Numbered from the stretch's first letter, positions 8,561-17,875 are shown. The stretch: DNA of 64,000 bases from Bacteroidota bacterium (GCA_023386585.1 JAEWJM010000001.1:52246-116245), one strand, 5' to 3'. Notes: a model not told the origin generated them from the sequence alone. Numbers and translations are program-made.

Positions 8561-9379
8561 ATGATTATTCCGAAAACCCGCGAAGAGATCGAACTGATGC
8601 GAGAAAGTGCGCTGTTGGTCTCGAAAACACTGGGAATGATAGCGACCGAGATCAAACCCGGGGTGACTACGCTTCGTCTCGATAAGCTTGCTGAAACTTT
8701 TATACGCGACCATCAGGCGGAGCCGGGATTCCTCGGACTTTACGGCTGTCCTTCGACGTTGCTCACGAGCGTCAACGAGCAGGTCGTTCATGGCTTGCCC
8801 ACCGATCGGCCGATCGAAGATGGCGACATTGTATCGGTTGATTGCGGCGTATTGAAAAACGAATTTTACGGCGATCACGCCTTTACATTTGAAGTCGGAA
8901 CCGTCGCACCTGAAACAAAAAAACTCCTTCAAATTACCAAAGAATCGCTTTACATCGGCATTCGGGAATTCCGCTCCGGAAATCGTGTTGAAGATATCGG
9001 AAATGCAATCCAAAAATTTACGGAAGCTCACGGATACGGCGTTGTCCGCGAATTGGTTGGCCACGGCTTGGGGCGAAAAATGCACGAAGATCCTGAAGTG
9101 CCAAATTACGGCAAGCGCGGCCGCGGAAAACTGTTCGTAGAAGGAATGGTCATCGCGATCGAGCCGATGATCAACATGGGAACAAAAAACATCAAGCACC
9201 TCAAAGACGGCTGGACGATTATCACCGCGGATAAAAAACCAAGCGCCCACTTTGAGCACAACGTGGCGCTGATCGATGGAAAGCCCGAACTGCTCTCAAC
9301 TTTCGCATACATCTATAAAGCTTTGGGAATTACGTCAGACGAGGAAAAAGAGTTCCGCAAAACGACTTTGTCGATTTAA
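8561..9379 (+). CDS. map: type I methionine aminopeptidase
   Basis: Removes the initiator methionine from nascent proteins in the cytoplasm. The 272-residue product carries all five expected metal ligands of the pita-bread fold: Asp94 (VSVDCG), Asp105 (YGDHAF), His168 (VGHGLG), Glu201 (IAIEPM) and Glu232 (FEHNVA). His78 (VVHG) is at the substrate site. There is no N-terminal zinc-finger extension, as usual for bacterial type I enzymes. A methyltransferase gene follows after 5 nt, so the two are probably cotranscribed. Confidence 0.97.
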   Translation: MIIPKTREEIELMRESALLVSKTLGMIATEIKPGVTTLRLDKLAETFIRDHQAEPGFLGLYGCPSTLLTSVNEQVVHGLPTDRPIEDGDIVSVDCGVLKNEFYGDHAFTFEVGTVAPETKKLLQITKESLYIGIREFRSGNRVEDIGNAIQKFTEAHGYGVVRELVGHGLGRKMHEDPEVPNYGKRGRGKLFVEGMVIAIEPMINMGTKNIKHLKDGWTIITADKKPSAHFEHNVALIDGKPELLSTFAYIYKALGITSDEEKEFRKTTLSI

Positions 9380-9384
9380 TCCGG

Positions 9385-10158
9385 ATGAAAAAAGTTTTCA
9401 GGTTCCTGCTCAACGCCGTGCCGCGTCCTTTGCTGATCCGGCTGAGCTACGTTGTGCGGCCGCTTTTTGCGCTGGCGATGCGCGGCAAAGGATTTTCGGA
9501 TCCGATCGACGGAAAAACCTATCGCAGCTTTCTGCCTTACGGTTATGGAACGCAAAGAAACAATGTACTTGCGCCGGGAACGTTGTCACTTGAGCGTCAC
9601 CGCTTGCTTTGGCTGTACCTGAAAAACGAAACTGATTTTTTTACTGCGCCGCATAAAGTTCTTCATTTTGCGCCCGAACAGGCATTTTATCGCCGTTTCA
9701 GGAAGATGCAAAACCTTGACTACGTTACAACCGACCTGAATTCACCTTTGGCCGATGTGAAAGCCGACATCTGCAAACTGCCATTTGCTAATGATGAATT
9801 CGACTTCATCCTTTGCAATCACGTTCTTGAACACATCCCCGACGACACTACTGCGATGAAGGAGCTTTTCCGGGTGATGAAGCCCGGCGGAACCGGCATT
9901 TTCCAGATACCGCAGGATTATTCAAGGCAAGTTACTTTTGAAGATAATTCAATTACCGACCGAAATGAGCGCGCAAGAATTTTTGGCCAATACGATCACG
10001 TCAGGGTGTACGGACTCGACTATTTCGACAAGCTGAGAGCAATCGGATTTAAGGTAAATGAAGTCGATTATACTTCTGTGCTACCTAAGGAACTTGTTGC
10101 CGAGTATGCGCTTGCTGCGGGCGAGATTATTCCCGTTTGTCACAAACCGCGGCGGTAG
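9385..10158 (+). CDS. class I SAM-dependent methyltransferase
   Basis: A 257-residue protein. The N-terminal third (about 1-75) is basic with hydrophobic stretches and includes RSFLPYGYGTQRNNVLAPGTLSLERHR. It is followed by a Methyltransf_11-like domain: VLHFAPEQAFY (motif I position, although without the classic GxGxG), ADICKLPFANDEFDFILCNHVLEHIPDD (acidic loop and post-II motif) and ELFRVMKPGGTGIFQIP. The missing glycine-rich motif I is worth noting. The target is unknown; association with map could point to a translation-related role, but that is inference. It begins 5 nt after map. Confidence 0.75.
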   Translation: MKKVFRFLLNAVPRPLLIRLSYVVRPLFALAMRGKGFSDPIDGKTYRSFLPYGYGTQRNNVLAPGTLSLERHRLLWLYLKNETDFFTAPHKVLHFAPEQAFYRRFRKMQNLDYVTTDLNSPLADVKADICKLPFANDEFDFILCNHVLEHIPDDTTAMKELFRVMKPGGTGIFQIPQDYSRQVTFEDNSITDRNERARIFGQYDHVRVYGLDYFDKLRAIGFKVNEVDYTSVLPKELVAEYALAAGEIIPVCHKPRR

Positions 10159-10212
10159 GCACAATTTCGGGGACGATAAATTGTTATATTTACCTTTCCT
10201 AAATTAAATGCT

Positions 10213-11463
10213 ATGCTCAAGCGTCTGCTTTATGCGCTGTTTCTGGCTTTCGCAGCAATTCCCGTTTTTTCCCAGGCTGTAACCGAAGTTGCGCCGCCAT
10301 TCAACATCAAAACGATTGCGTTTACACAAAACGGCCTGGTGACAGTGCCTGTTTTCAGTTTCAATGACAGCTTCCGGCTCGAGTTTGATGACCTTTTCGG
10401 CAATGAAGCAAATTATTACTACGAAATCGTCCACTGTAATTACGATTGGAAACCATCTGAACTCGCTCAGACCGAATACCTTCAGGGTTTTGACGGGCAG
10501 CGCATCCAGGACTATACGAATTCATTCAATACGCTTCAGCTTTACAGTCATTACCGATTGTCATTTCCCAACAGGAACACTCAGTTCCGTGTCAGCGGAA
10601 ATTACCTCATCCGGATATTAAATGAAGACAGAGAAGTCGTTTTCTCGCGCAAGTTCATCCTCTATGAAAATCTGGTTAATGTTTCAATGCAGGTGAAACG
10701 TGCCCGGAATGTTTCCGTAATTAATCAGATGCAAAACCTGGAACTGGCGATCAGGTCAACAAATCTCCTGTTTCAAAATCCACTCAAAAATGTCAGGCTT
10801 CTTTTGATGCAGAACGGAAGGTTCGACAATGCGATATACAATGTCCCGCCACAGTACACTTTGGGGAACGATCTTATTTACAAGTACGATCGCGAAACCC
10901 AGTTTTGGGGCGGAAATGAATTTATGTACTTTGAAAATAAGGACATCCGAGCGGCGAACAACTATGTTTCCCGTGTCGATTCGAAAGGCGGAATTTACAA
11001 CTCCCGACTTTATGTGAACGAACCGAGATACGACAAGCCATATACCCTTGCGCCGGATATCAATGGCGGATTTTTGGTGAATAACATTGGTGCGGAAAAA
11101 AATGAGATCGAAGCCGATTACGCATGGGTTTTCTTCAGCCTTTTAGCGCCGCCATCGTATCGCGACCGTGATATTTACATCAACGGGATGTTCAACAATT
11201 TCGCACGGAATAGCGAAAACAAGATGGAATACAATCCGACGAACGGACTTTTCGAAAAAGCGATAATGATCAAACAGGGTTTCACTAATTACCAATACGT
11301 CACCGCCACCGGAAATAAGGTCGATTATGAAAACGCAATTGACGGGAATTTCTCCCAGACCGAAAATGATTACATGGCAATTGTATATTACCGCGAAGGA
11401 AACCAGCGCTACGACAGGGTTATTGGTCGCGGCGTCGCAAATTCCACTGATATAACCAATTAG
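10213..11463 (+). CDS. type IX secretion system plug protein (DUF5103)
   Basis: A 416-residue exported protein: signal peptide to about residue 20 (LFLAFAAIPVFSQ), then a beta-rich body with the hallmark segments FRLEFDDLFGNEANYYYEIVHC, WKPSELAQTEYLQGF and YSHYRLSFPN of the DUF5103 family. The Flavobacterium johnsoniae member was found as the Plug that closes the SprA translocon when PorV is absent. This copy is therefore predicted to sit in the periplasm or outer membrane and gate T9SS export. It is followed after 80 nt by apaG, an arrangement common in flavobacteria. Several T9SS cargo genes lie elsewhere in this window. Confidence 0.85.
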   Translation: MLKRLLYALFLAFAAIPVFSQAVTEVAPPFNIKTIAFTQNGLVTVPVFSFNDSFRLEFDDLFGNEANYYYEIVHCNYDWKPSELAQTEYLQGFDGQRIQDYTNSFNTLQLYSHYRLSFPNRNTQFRVSGNYLIRILNEDREVVFSRKFILYENLVNVSMQVKRARNVSVINQMQNLELAIRSTNLLFQNPLKNVRLLLMQNGRFDNAIYNVPPQYTLGNDLIYKYDRETQFWGGNEFMYFENKDIRAANNYVSRVDSKGGIYNSRLYVNEPRYDKPYTLAPDINGGFLVNNIGAEKNEIEADYAWVFFSLLAPPSYRDRDIYINGMFNNFARNSENKMEYNPTNGLFEKAIMIKQGFTNYQYVTATGNKVDYENAIDGNFSQTENDYMAIVYYREGNQRYDRVIGRGVANSTDITN

Positions 11464-11507
11464 TAAAATTTAACGCCGAAAAAATGCGCGTCCTTTTTAA
11501 ATTTCGC

Positions 11508-11515
11508 TAAATTTG
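11508..11515 (+). promoter_or_regulatory. -7 box upstream of apaG
   Basis: TAAATTTG, a perfect TAnnTTTG match 28 nt before the ATG; no TTG at the expected spacing. Confidence 0.35.
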
Positions 11516-11543
11516 GGCTTCGATAATTTTCCGAAGCGAGATT

Positions 11544-11930
11544 ATGGTTTCACAAATAACCCGGGGCATCAAGATTTCAGTCATGACCAGTTTTGAAGGC
11601 ACGTACTTCAAGAACTACAAGATCCATTTTGCCTTCAGCTACGAGATCACAATCGAAAACCACAGCAAGGATTCTGTTCAGTTGACCTCGCGTCATTGGG
11701 AAATTTTCGACTCGCTGAATGACAAGGAAGTCGTTGACGGTGAAGGTGTCATCGGTAAAAAGCCGGTCCTGAAACCCGGAGAAACACATTCATACAGTTC
11801 CGGATGCTTGTTGTCTTCACCTTTTGGGGCCATGAAAGGCTATTTCAACATGATCAATTTTACGTCAACCCGTAAATTTAAGGTCATTGTACCCACATTC
11901 CGCCTCAGCGCGCCTTTTGCGTTGAACTAG
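11544..11930 (+). CDS. apaG: ApaG domain protein
   Basis: A 128-residue single-domain ApaG protein with an immunoglobulin-like/fibronectin III fold. It shows the family blocks YEITIENHSKDSVQLTSRHWEI, VVDGEGVIGKKPVLKPGE and YSSGCLLSSPFGAMKGYF. In enterobacteria ApaG has been linked to Co2+/Mg2+ efflux, and the same fold occurs in F-box proteins; the molecular function remains uncertain. The protein is cytoplasmic with no signal peptide. Its 3' end overlaps the convergent pdeM by 4 nt. Confidence 0.92.
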   Translation: MVSQITRGIKISVMTSFEGTYFKNYKIHFAFSYEITIENHSKDSVQLTSRHWEIFDSLNDKEVVDGEGVIGKKPVLKPGETHSYSSGCLLSSPFGAMKGYFNMINFTSTRKFKVIVPTFRLSAPFALN

Positions 11931-12562
11931 CAAACCAACACAACTTCGTCTTTCGTGACCGCGTAAACGCAATCGTTTGCCGTGGGAACCATCAAATAAA
12001 TTCCCGTAAATTTTCCGAAAGCCGGCAGGATCAACTGGTTTTCCTTTTTAAAGAAACACGGAAGTTTCAGCCACTGTTTTCCGCTTCCGCGCAACTTTAC
12101 TCCCGGATGGACGTGGCCGGCAAAATTGAAAAATCCCGGCGTATCCTGCGGATGATGTGTCAACAGGAAATCTTCTATCACCCATTCGCTGCATACCTTA
12201 ATTCCGATATTTTCATAGTGTTCCGATGTCAGGATGTCGTGATTTCCGGCAACCAGAACGATATTGACCTGCTGGCTGCTGACCCATTCTTCAAAAAGAT
12301 TCCATTCGTTGTTGAATTCACTATGGAAAAGGTCGCCCAAAAAGCACAGGACATCGACTTCAAAAATATTGAGCGCCTTATCAAGCTGCGTAAAATTTGC
12401 CTTGACCGCCCCTGAAGGAACCGCCATTCCCGATTTTCTGAAATGCGATATTTTACCGAGATGCACATCGGCAATCATCAGCATTTTGCGCTCCTTCCAG
12501 TACAGGCACCCGGTAGGATGAAGAGTAAAAGTGTTGCCTTGTATGAAAATTGTTTGGGTCAT
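11927..12562 (-). CDS. pdeM: ligase-associated DNA damage response endonuclease PdeM
   Basis: A 211-residue metallophosphoesterase of the ligase-associated repair cluster. The Pseudomonas putida homologue (MPE) is a Mn2+-dependent single-strand DNA endonuclease. The binuclear metal site is complete: D32-x-H34 (ADVHLGK), D77 (LGDLFHS), N107-H108-D109 (GNHD), His136/137 (LTHHP) and H150-x-H152 (GHVHPG). It is the last of four cluster genes, 31 nt after the helicase gene, and has its own -7 box within that gap (12582-12589). The 3' end overlaps apaG by 4 nt in convergent orientation. Confidence 0.92.
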   Translation of the reverse strand: MTQTIFIQGNTFTLHPTGCLYWKERKMLMIADVHLGKISHFRKSGMAVPSGAVKANFTQLDKALNIFEVDVLCFLGDLFHSEFNNEWNLFEEWVSSQQVNIVLVAGNHDILTSEHYENIGIKVCSEWVIEDFLLTHHPQDTPGFFNFAGHVHPGVKLRGSGKQWLKLPCFFKKENQLILPAFGKFTGIYLMVPTANDCVYAVTKDEVVLVC

Positions 12563-12581
12563 TTTTTTCGAAAAGTGCCGA

Positions 12582-12589
12582 CAAAGGTA
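12582..12589 (-). promoter_or_regulatory. -7 box upstream of pdeM
   Basis: TACCTTTG on the minus strand, 19 nt before the pdeM ATG and inside the gap after the helicase gene. It suggests pdeM can be transcribed separately from the rest of the cluster. Confidence 0.35.
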
Positions 12590-12593
12590 CGGA

Positions 12594-15056
12594 TCAATCT
12601 TTCATATAAGACGCGGTCATCCGTTTTATCCTGTCGGATAATTTCTCGCTCGAAAGCTTTTCCCGCAGTCGGTCGGTTATGATCGGAAAGCTGAAAGGCG
12701 TTGGTTTTTCGCACTTTTTCCAGACGATATTCTGCGATTCGATCCGTTCAAGCGCAATCGTGAGCCGACCTTCCTCGAGCTGGTGTTCAAACGTTTCGCG
12801 GAAGGACTGCTGGAACAAAAGATTGTCGGGCTCGTAATCGCGGAAGACTTCAAAAAGAAGCTGCGAACTGCCCTGCAGGTGCTTGGTCTTGACAATCTTT
12901 CCCGGATAACCGGTAAAAACCAATCCGGCAATTACAGCAATATCGCGGAATTTTCGCCGGGCCATTTCGGTGGCATTGAGGCTGCGCTGCAAATCGTAAT
13001 GCAAATGTTCAGGCGTAAACAAATCGTTGTCGATCACCTGCTGCATGTCGATTTCCTGATCCGACAGCAATTCAAACCCGTAATCATTATAGGCCAAAGA
13101 GAATGTTATCGGCGACAACAGGCTGATCCGATAAGCCAGCAAACTTGCGAGGGCTTCGTGCACGAACCGACCTTCGAACGGATAAAAAATCGCATGGAAA
13201 CCTTCGCGTGTCTTAAAGGTTTCGATCAGGAATTCACTATCGGATGGCACAATCGACTCTTTTCGTTGGCGTTCAAAGATTCCGGAAAGCGCTTTCAGCT
13301 CGGGAGAATCGTTTTTGACATTCGCCTGATAAAGCTCCTGCCGGAGCAACTCGCTCATTTGTGCCGACAATGTCAGCCTTCCGCCCAGCCAGCTTGCATG
13401 ATGCGTTGGTTTGCTGTTTTCGGCCCGTCTCACAAGCACCTGCATGTTTTTGATTTGATATAGCTCAAGTTTTTTTCCGGCGAAAATAAAAACGTCGCCC
13501 GGGTTCAACCTTGACATAAACCATTCTTCAATCGTCCCGATGTATCCGCCGCCAAGGTATTTTACCTGCATGACGGCATCGCCCACTATGGTTCCCATTT
13601 GCATCCGGTGATGAAGCGCGATCGAACGGCTGTTGATCCGGTATCGGCCGTCTTCCATCACCTCAACTTTTTTGTATTCATCGTAAGCCTGCAGCGATTG
13701 GCTTCCGTGGACGATGAAATTGAGAATCCACTGCCAATGTTCAGGTGAAATGGATTGAAAACAAAAGGTCGTTCGGACTTCCTGAAAAATCTCATCGGGA
13801 AAAAATCCATCGGAAACCGCCAGCGTATTAAGGTATTGCACGAGTACGTCCCAACTGTTCAGGTACGGAATCCGGTCCTCGACAACCGATTCCTTCGCGG
13901 CTTTTTTCAGCGCCGATGCCTCCAGCAGTTCGATAGCGTGCGTCGCCAGAAAATAGATAACGCTTTCCTTTCCGGGCTGATGGCCGCTGCGCCCGGCTCG
14001 TTGAAGAAACCGCGCAACACCTTTCGGTCCGCCAACCTGGATGATGGTTTCAACCGGCGCAAAATCAACGCCCAGATCCAGGCTTGAAGTGCAGACGACA
14101 ACTTTCAGTTGCTCATCCCGGATCGCCTGTTCGACCCAAAGTCGGGTTTCCCTGCTGATGCTGCTGTGGTGCATTGCCATTTCGCCGGCAAATTCCGGAT
14201 AGTTTTCGAGCAGCCGTTGGTACCAAATCTCGGCGGCCGAACGAACATTAAGAAAAATGAGCGTCGTTTTGCTTTTCCTTACGATTTTCGCTACTTCATC
14301 CAGCAGGTGCAAACCCATGTGGCCGCGCCATGGATACGTTTCCATTTTTTCGGGAATGATCGAAATGACTTTAATTTTCTTGTCGATATTGGCGCGGATG
14401 AGCACTGAATTTTTCAATGCCTCGGAATCCGGGCCGAGCAAAACTTCCATCGCCTGATTCAGGTTTCCAATCGTTGCCGAAATTCCCCAAATGCGCATTT
14501 TCGGGGCGATTGCTTTGAGCCGCGACAGCGCAAGTTCGGTCTGCACGCCGCGTTTCGTACCCAGCAATTCATGCCATTCGTCAATTACGATAGCGCCGCA
14601 ATTCTTGAAAATCTTATCGTATCCTTTTGTCGACAAAAGCAGTTGGAGGCTTTCCGGGGTCGTGATCAGCAAATCCGGCATTTTGTCCTTTTGCCGCGCG
14701 CGTTCCGCTGTAGTCGTGTCTCCCGAGCGGATTCCGACTGTAATGTGCGTGCCGAGATCCTTTACGACACGTTCGGCGGCTTGTTTGATTTCGACCGATA
14801 AAGCGCGAAGCGGTGTGATCCAGATCGCCTTTATTCCCGGTTCCGGTTTTTTATTTCCCGGCGGATGATTTTTCAGATAATCGAGAACGATCGGAATCCA
14901 GAGCGCATAGGTTTTTCCACTTCCGGTTGGCGCGTTCAAGAGCCCGTTCCGGCCCTGTAAAAATGCCGTCCACGTCTGCTTTTGAAATGCAAACGGCGTC
15001 CATCCTTGGTTTTCGAACCATTCTTCCGCGACTGCGAAAAGTTCTTTCCTGTTCAT
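12594..15056 (-). CDS. ligase-associated DEXH-box helicase (Lhr-Core type)
   Basis: An 820-residue superfamily 2 helicase. It shows a Walker A (NAPTGSGKTYALW, about 40-52), motif II as DEWH (VIDEWHELLG), motif III SATIGN, and the C-terminal helicase motifs CTSSLDLGVDF and QRAGRSGHQPG. The winged-helix and Lhr-Core C-terminal regions follow. This length and architecture match the ligase-associated DEXH helicase family, ATP-dependent 3'-5' helicases related to Lhr. Its ATG overlaps the ligase stop codon (ATGA), which indicates translational coupling. Substrate in vivo is not known; repair of damaged DNA is inferred from gene association. Confidence 0.93.
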   Translation of the reverse strand: MNRKELFAVAEEWFENQGWTPFAFQKQTWTAFLQGRNGLLNAPTGSGKTYALWIPIVLDYLKNHPPGNKKPEPGIKAIWITPLRALSVEIKQAAERVVKDLGTHITVGIRSGDTTTAERARQKDKMPDLLITTPESLQLLLSTKGYDKIFKNCGAIVIDEWHELLGTKRGVQTELALSRLKAIAPKMRIWGISATIGNLNQAMEVLLGPDSEALKNSVLIRANIDKKIKVISIIPEKMETYPWRGHMGLHLLDEVAKIVRKSKTTLIFLNVRSAAEIWYQRLLENYPEFAGEMAMHHSSISRETRLWVEQAIRDEQLKVVVCTSSLDLGVDFAPVETIIQVGGPKGVARFLQRAGRSGHQPGKESVIYFLATHAIELLEASALKKAAKESVVEDRIPYLNSWDVLVQYLNTLAVSDGFFPDEIFQEVRTTFCFQSISPEHWQWILNFIVHGSQSLQAYDEYKKVEVMEDGRYRINSRSIALHHRMQMGTIVGDAVMQVKYLGGGYIGTIEEWFMSRLNPGDVFIFAGKKLELYQIKNMQVLVRRAENSKPTHHASWLGGRLTLSAQMSELLRQELYQANVKNDSPELKALSGIFERQRKESIVPSDSEFLIETFKTREGFHAIFYPFEGRFVHEALASLLAYRISLLSPITFSLAYNDYGFELLSDQEIDMQQVIDNDLFTPEHLHYDLQRSLNATEMARRKFRDIAVIAGLVFTGYPGKIVKTKHLQGSSQLLFEVFRDYEPDNLLFQQSFRETFEHQLEEGRLTIALERIESQNIVWKKCEKPTPFSFPIITDRLREKLSSEKLSDRIKRMTASYMKD

Positions 15057-16657
15057 TGTGGAATCAGTTGCTTTAAATCGTCGATCGTATTTGCCTCATC
15101 GATTTTTTTATCGTGGCGCCAGCGAAGTATCCGCGGAAAACGCGTGGCGATGCCGCTTTTATGTCGTTTCGAAAAGGCAATTCCTTCAAAGCCAATTTCG
15201 AATACAAGTTGCGGTTTGACACTTCGGACCGGCCCGAATTTTTCCAATGTGTTCCGTTTTACCCAATCGTCGATCATTCGGAATTCGGCATCGGTGAGTC
15301 CGGAATACGCTTTCGCAAACGTTACCAGTTCACGTTGACCATCCTGATTTTCCTGCCAGAGCGCGAAGGTAAAATCGGTAAACAAATTGGCACGGCGCCC
15401 GCTTCCCCGCATCGCGTAGGTCAGCACGGCATCGATGGACAGCGGATCGATTTTCCATTTCCACCAGTCGCCTTTTTTTCTTCCGACAAGGTAAGGCGAA
15501 TCATTTCGCTTCAACATCAGGCCTTCCGAATTGATTAGTCGCGACTTTTCACGCTCCAATACTGCATCGTTCCAACATTTGAAGGCGATTCTTTCGGAGA
15601 GATGCAGCGGAATTTTCATTTCTGCTACAGATAAATATAATTCTTCGAGGAGTTTGCGGCGTACCTCGTACGGCTTTTCGCGTATGTCGTTGCCTTCCCA
15701 TTCGAGCAGGTCATATGCCTTTATAATAACGGGTGTTTTTTTCAGCAACGCAGCCGAAACGCCTTTGCGTCCAATGCGTGTCTGCAGGTCGTTGAAACTG
15801 CCAATTCGGCCTTCGAAAAAGGGCAAAATCTCGCCGTCGATGACCGTTCCGTCGGGTATGACTCCTATGAACGCTTCAAATTCCGGATACTTATCCGTCA
15901 CTAATTCCTCGCCGCGGCTCCAGACATACAGCTTGCCTTCACGTAAAATGGTTTGCGATCGGATGCCGTCCCACTTGTGTTCGGCGCTCCACTGCGCGCA
16001 ATCGTCAAGCGTAGACAAATCGCCTTCGAGCGCATACGCCAGATAAAACGGGTATGGTTTTGACAAGTAATCCTTGCTTTGCTGCTCCAGTATGAGTTGG
16101 TTAAAGCTGATTTGCTGCGGATCCCAATTGCCCATCAGCCGGTAGGCAAGCACATCTTCGTCAACTCCGGTTGCTTTCGACAAAGCGCGGGTCATCAGTT
16201 TTTGGCTTACGCCGATGCGGAAGCTGCCGGTGATCAGCTTGGTAAAGACAAATCGCTCGTAATAATTCAGCGTCAGCCAGTTTTCGTGAAGGTATTCGCG
16301 CTTTTCCTCGTCTGGTTTTCGCTTGAGCGCGATCATTTCGTCCAGGAATTCGGTCAATGTTTTTTCGGAATGATTATCGGCCGGCGGAAGGATCAATGCG
16401 ATTGTTTCGGCTAGGTCGCCCACAATATGGTAGGATTCTTCAAAAAGCCACATCGGAATTGAGGCGAGCTCATTGGCCCAGATCCGCAGCAGCGTGGTAT
16501 TGACTGGCCGTTGCGGACGCCGATGCGACAAAAGTGCGATGGTCCAGACTTTATCCGAATCGCCGGCATGCCTGAAATATTCAGTGAGCGCATCAACCTT
16601 GACCGATGTCTTGTTCGAACTGTCCAATTCGCTGATCAGTTGGGCAAACTGTTTCAT
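15053..16657 (-). CDS. ATP-dependent DNA ligase of the ligase-associated cluster
   Basis: A 534-residue ATP-dependent DNA ligase. The adenylation motif I is EHKWDGIRSQ with Lys228 as the predicted AMP-accepting lysine. Later motifs are DGEILPF (motif III), EGLMLKR (motif IV) and WWKWKID (motif V), and an OB-fold C-terminus follows. An N-terminal DNA-binding helical domain precedes, as in larger ligases. It is distinct from the NAD-dependent LigA used for replication and lacks the LigD polymerase and phosphoesterase domains. Both ends overlap neighbours by 4 nt (ATGA), so exonuclease, ligase and helicase form a tightly coupled operon. Confidence 0.94.
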   Translation of the reverse strand: MKQFAQLISELDSSNKTSVKVDALTEYFRHAGDSDKVWTIALLSHRRPQRPVNTTLLRIWANELASIPMWLFEESYHIVGDLAETIALILPPADNHSEKTLTEFLDEMIALKRKPDEEKREYLHENWLTLNYYERFVFTKLITGSFRIGVSQKLMTRALSKATGVDEDVLAYRLMGNWDPQQISFNQLILEQQSKDYLSKPYPFYLAYALEGDLSTLDDCAQWSAEHKWDGIRSQTILREGKLYVWSRGEELVTDKYPEFEAFIGVIPDGTVIDGEILPFFEGRIGSFNDLQTRIGRKGVSAALLKKTPVIIKAYDLLEWEGNDIREKPYEVRRKLLEELYLSVAEMKIPLHLSERIAFKCWNDAVLEREKSRLINSEGLMLKRNDSPYLVGRKKGDWWKWKIDPLSIDAVLTYAMRGSGRRANLFTDFTFALWQENQDGQRELVTFAKAYSGLTDAEFRMIDDWVKRNTLEKFGPVRSVKPQLVFEIGFEGIAFSKRHKSGIATRFPRILRWRHDKKIDEANTIDDLKQLIPQ

Positions 16658-17706
16658 GGCAACGGGTTTTGCGAGGATTGGACAATTTCGTCTTCGGGCG
16701 CGGCACTCGCGTTCATTTCAGCGGATTCGCCTTCGTACTGCGTTTCTGCAGTCCGGGCATCGTATCCCATTTCGCGCAGGTATTTTGAAAAAATATCGGA
16801 ATATCCGTGAGTGGAAATTATGCATTCAGCACCGGTGGCATTGATGCTTTCCAGCAATCCCTGCCAATCGCAATGGTCGCTCAGGACGAAACCTTTGTCG
16901 ATTGCACGCCTGCGCCTCGCGCCGCGAAAAGCCATCCAACCGCTTGCTGTTCCTGTTACGTAAGGCGACATTTTTCGTATCCAGGTACTTCCGTGTGCGC
17001 TCGGCGGCGCGAGCACGATACTTCCCAGCAGGTCTTCTTTTTTTGTATCGGCAGTTATGAGTGTGGTTCGAGGAAAATCGACCATCGGCCGCAAAACATT
17101 AGTCATATTTTCGACAGCGCCGTGAGTGAATATCCTTCCAATTCCCGTGTCGAGGTATTTCAGTAAGCGCTGCGCCTTCCCCAGTGTATATCCGAAAAGA
17201 ACGGATGTATGGCCGTCGGCCTTATTCTCTGCCCACCAATTGTTGACATCGGCCATAACCTGTTGTTGTGGCGTCCATTTGAAAGCCGGAAGTCCGAAAG
17301 TGCATTCGGTGATAAACGTGTGGCATTTTACAACTTCATAAGGAGTCGATATGCCGTCGTCTTCGACTTTATAATCGCCGGTAAAAACCCAGATTTCGCC
17401 CTTATGCTCGACACGCACTTGGGAACTTCCGATTATATGGCCCGCGGGATGCAAAGAAAATTTTACGTTGTTGATCACAAAAGTCTCATTCCACGCTTTT
17501 CCGGTCACAATTATCTCGCCGAGCCGATGCCGAATTATAGGAACGTTGTCGTGATGCGTAATGTAATTTTGATGGCCCCAACGCGCGTGGTCGGAATGGC
17601 CGTGCGTAATAATAGCGTTTTTGACCGGCCGCCACGGATCGAGGTAAACATCGGCCACGCTGCAGTAAATTCCGCAGTCATTGAATGCCAGCAACGGCGT
17701 TTTCAT
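16654..17706 (-). CDS. ligase-associated exonuclease (MBL fold, beta-CASP/SNM1-like)
   Basis: A 350-residue metallo-beta-lactamase-fold nuclease. The metal-binding motif is ITHGHSDHARWGH (His35, His37, Asp39, His40); further elements are LHPAGHIIGSSQV, VFTGDYKVEDDG and the C-terminal LSDHCDWQGLL and STHGY blocks typical of SNM1/Pso2-like enzymes. It is the first gene of the ligase-associated DNA damage response cluster, and its stop overlaps the ligase start. Predicted to process DNA ends before sealing; that is known for the fold, not shown for this protein. The ~30 C-terminal residues are Glu/Ala/Ser-rich and look disordered. Confidence 0.92.
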   Translation of the reverse strand: MKTPLLAFNDCGIYCSVADVYLDPWRPVKNAIITHGHSDHARWGHQNYITHHDNVPIIRHRLGEIIVTGKAWNETFVINNVKFSLHPAGHIIGSSQVRVEHKGEIWVFTGDYKVEDDGISTPYEVVKCHTFITECTFGLPAFKWTPQQQVMADVNNWWAENKADGHTSVLFGYTLGKAQRLLKYLDTGIGRIFTHGAVENMTNVLRPMVDFPRTTLITADTKKEDLLGSIVLAPPSAHGSTWIRKMSPYVTGTASGWMAFRGARRRRAIDKGFVLSDHCDWQGLLESINATGAECIISTHGYSDIFSKYLREMGYDARTAETQYEGESAEMNASAAPEDEIVQSSQNPLP

Positions 17707-17841
17707 GCAAATCAGCTTTTGCTTAAAGCTACAATCTAAGCCGTCGAAACGGAAAGGATTTGTAAGAAGTTTAACTTTTGCATAACAGAATCAGCCGGAT
17801 GGATTTGTACGTTTATCGATCGATAATTCGCTACTGCTTCG

Positions 17842-17849
17842 TACTTTTG
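17842..17849 (+). promoter_or_regulatory. -7 box upstream of pruA
   Basis: TACTTTTG, a perfect TAnnTTTG match 26 nt before the pruA ATG; the nearest upstream TTG is too far away. Confidence 0.4.
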
Positions 17850-17875
17850 CAGTGGATTTATAAAAAACCAAAATC

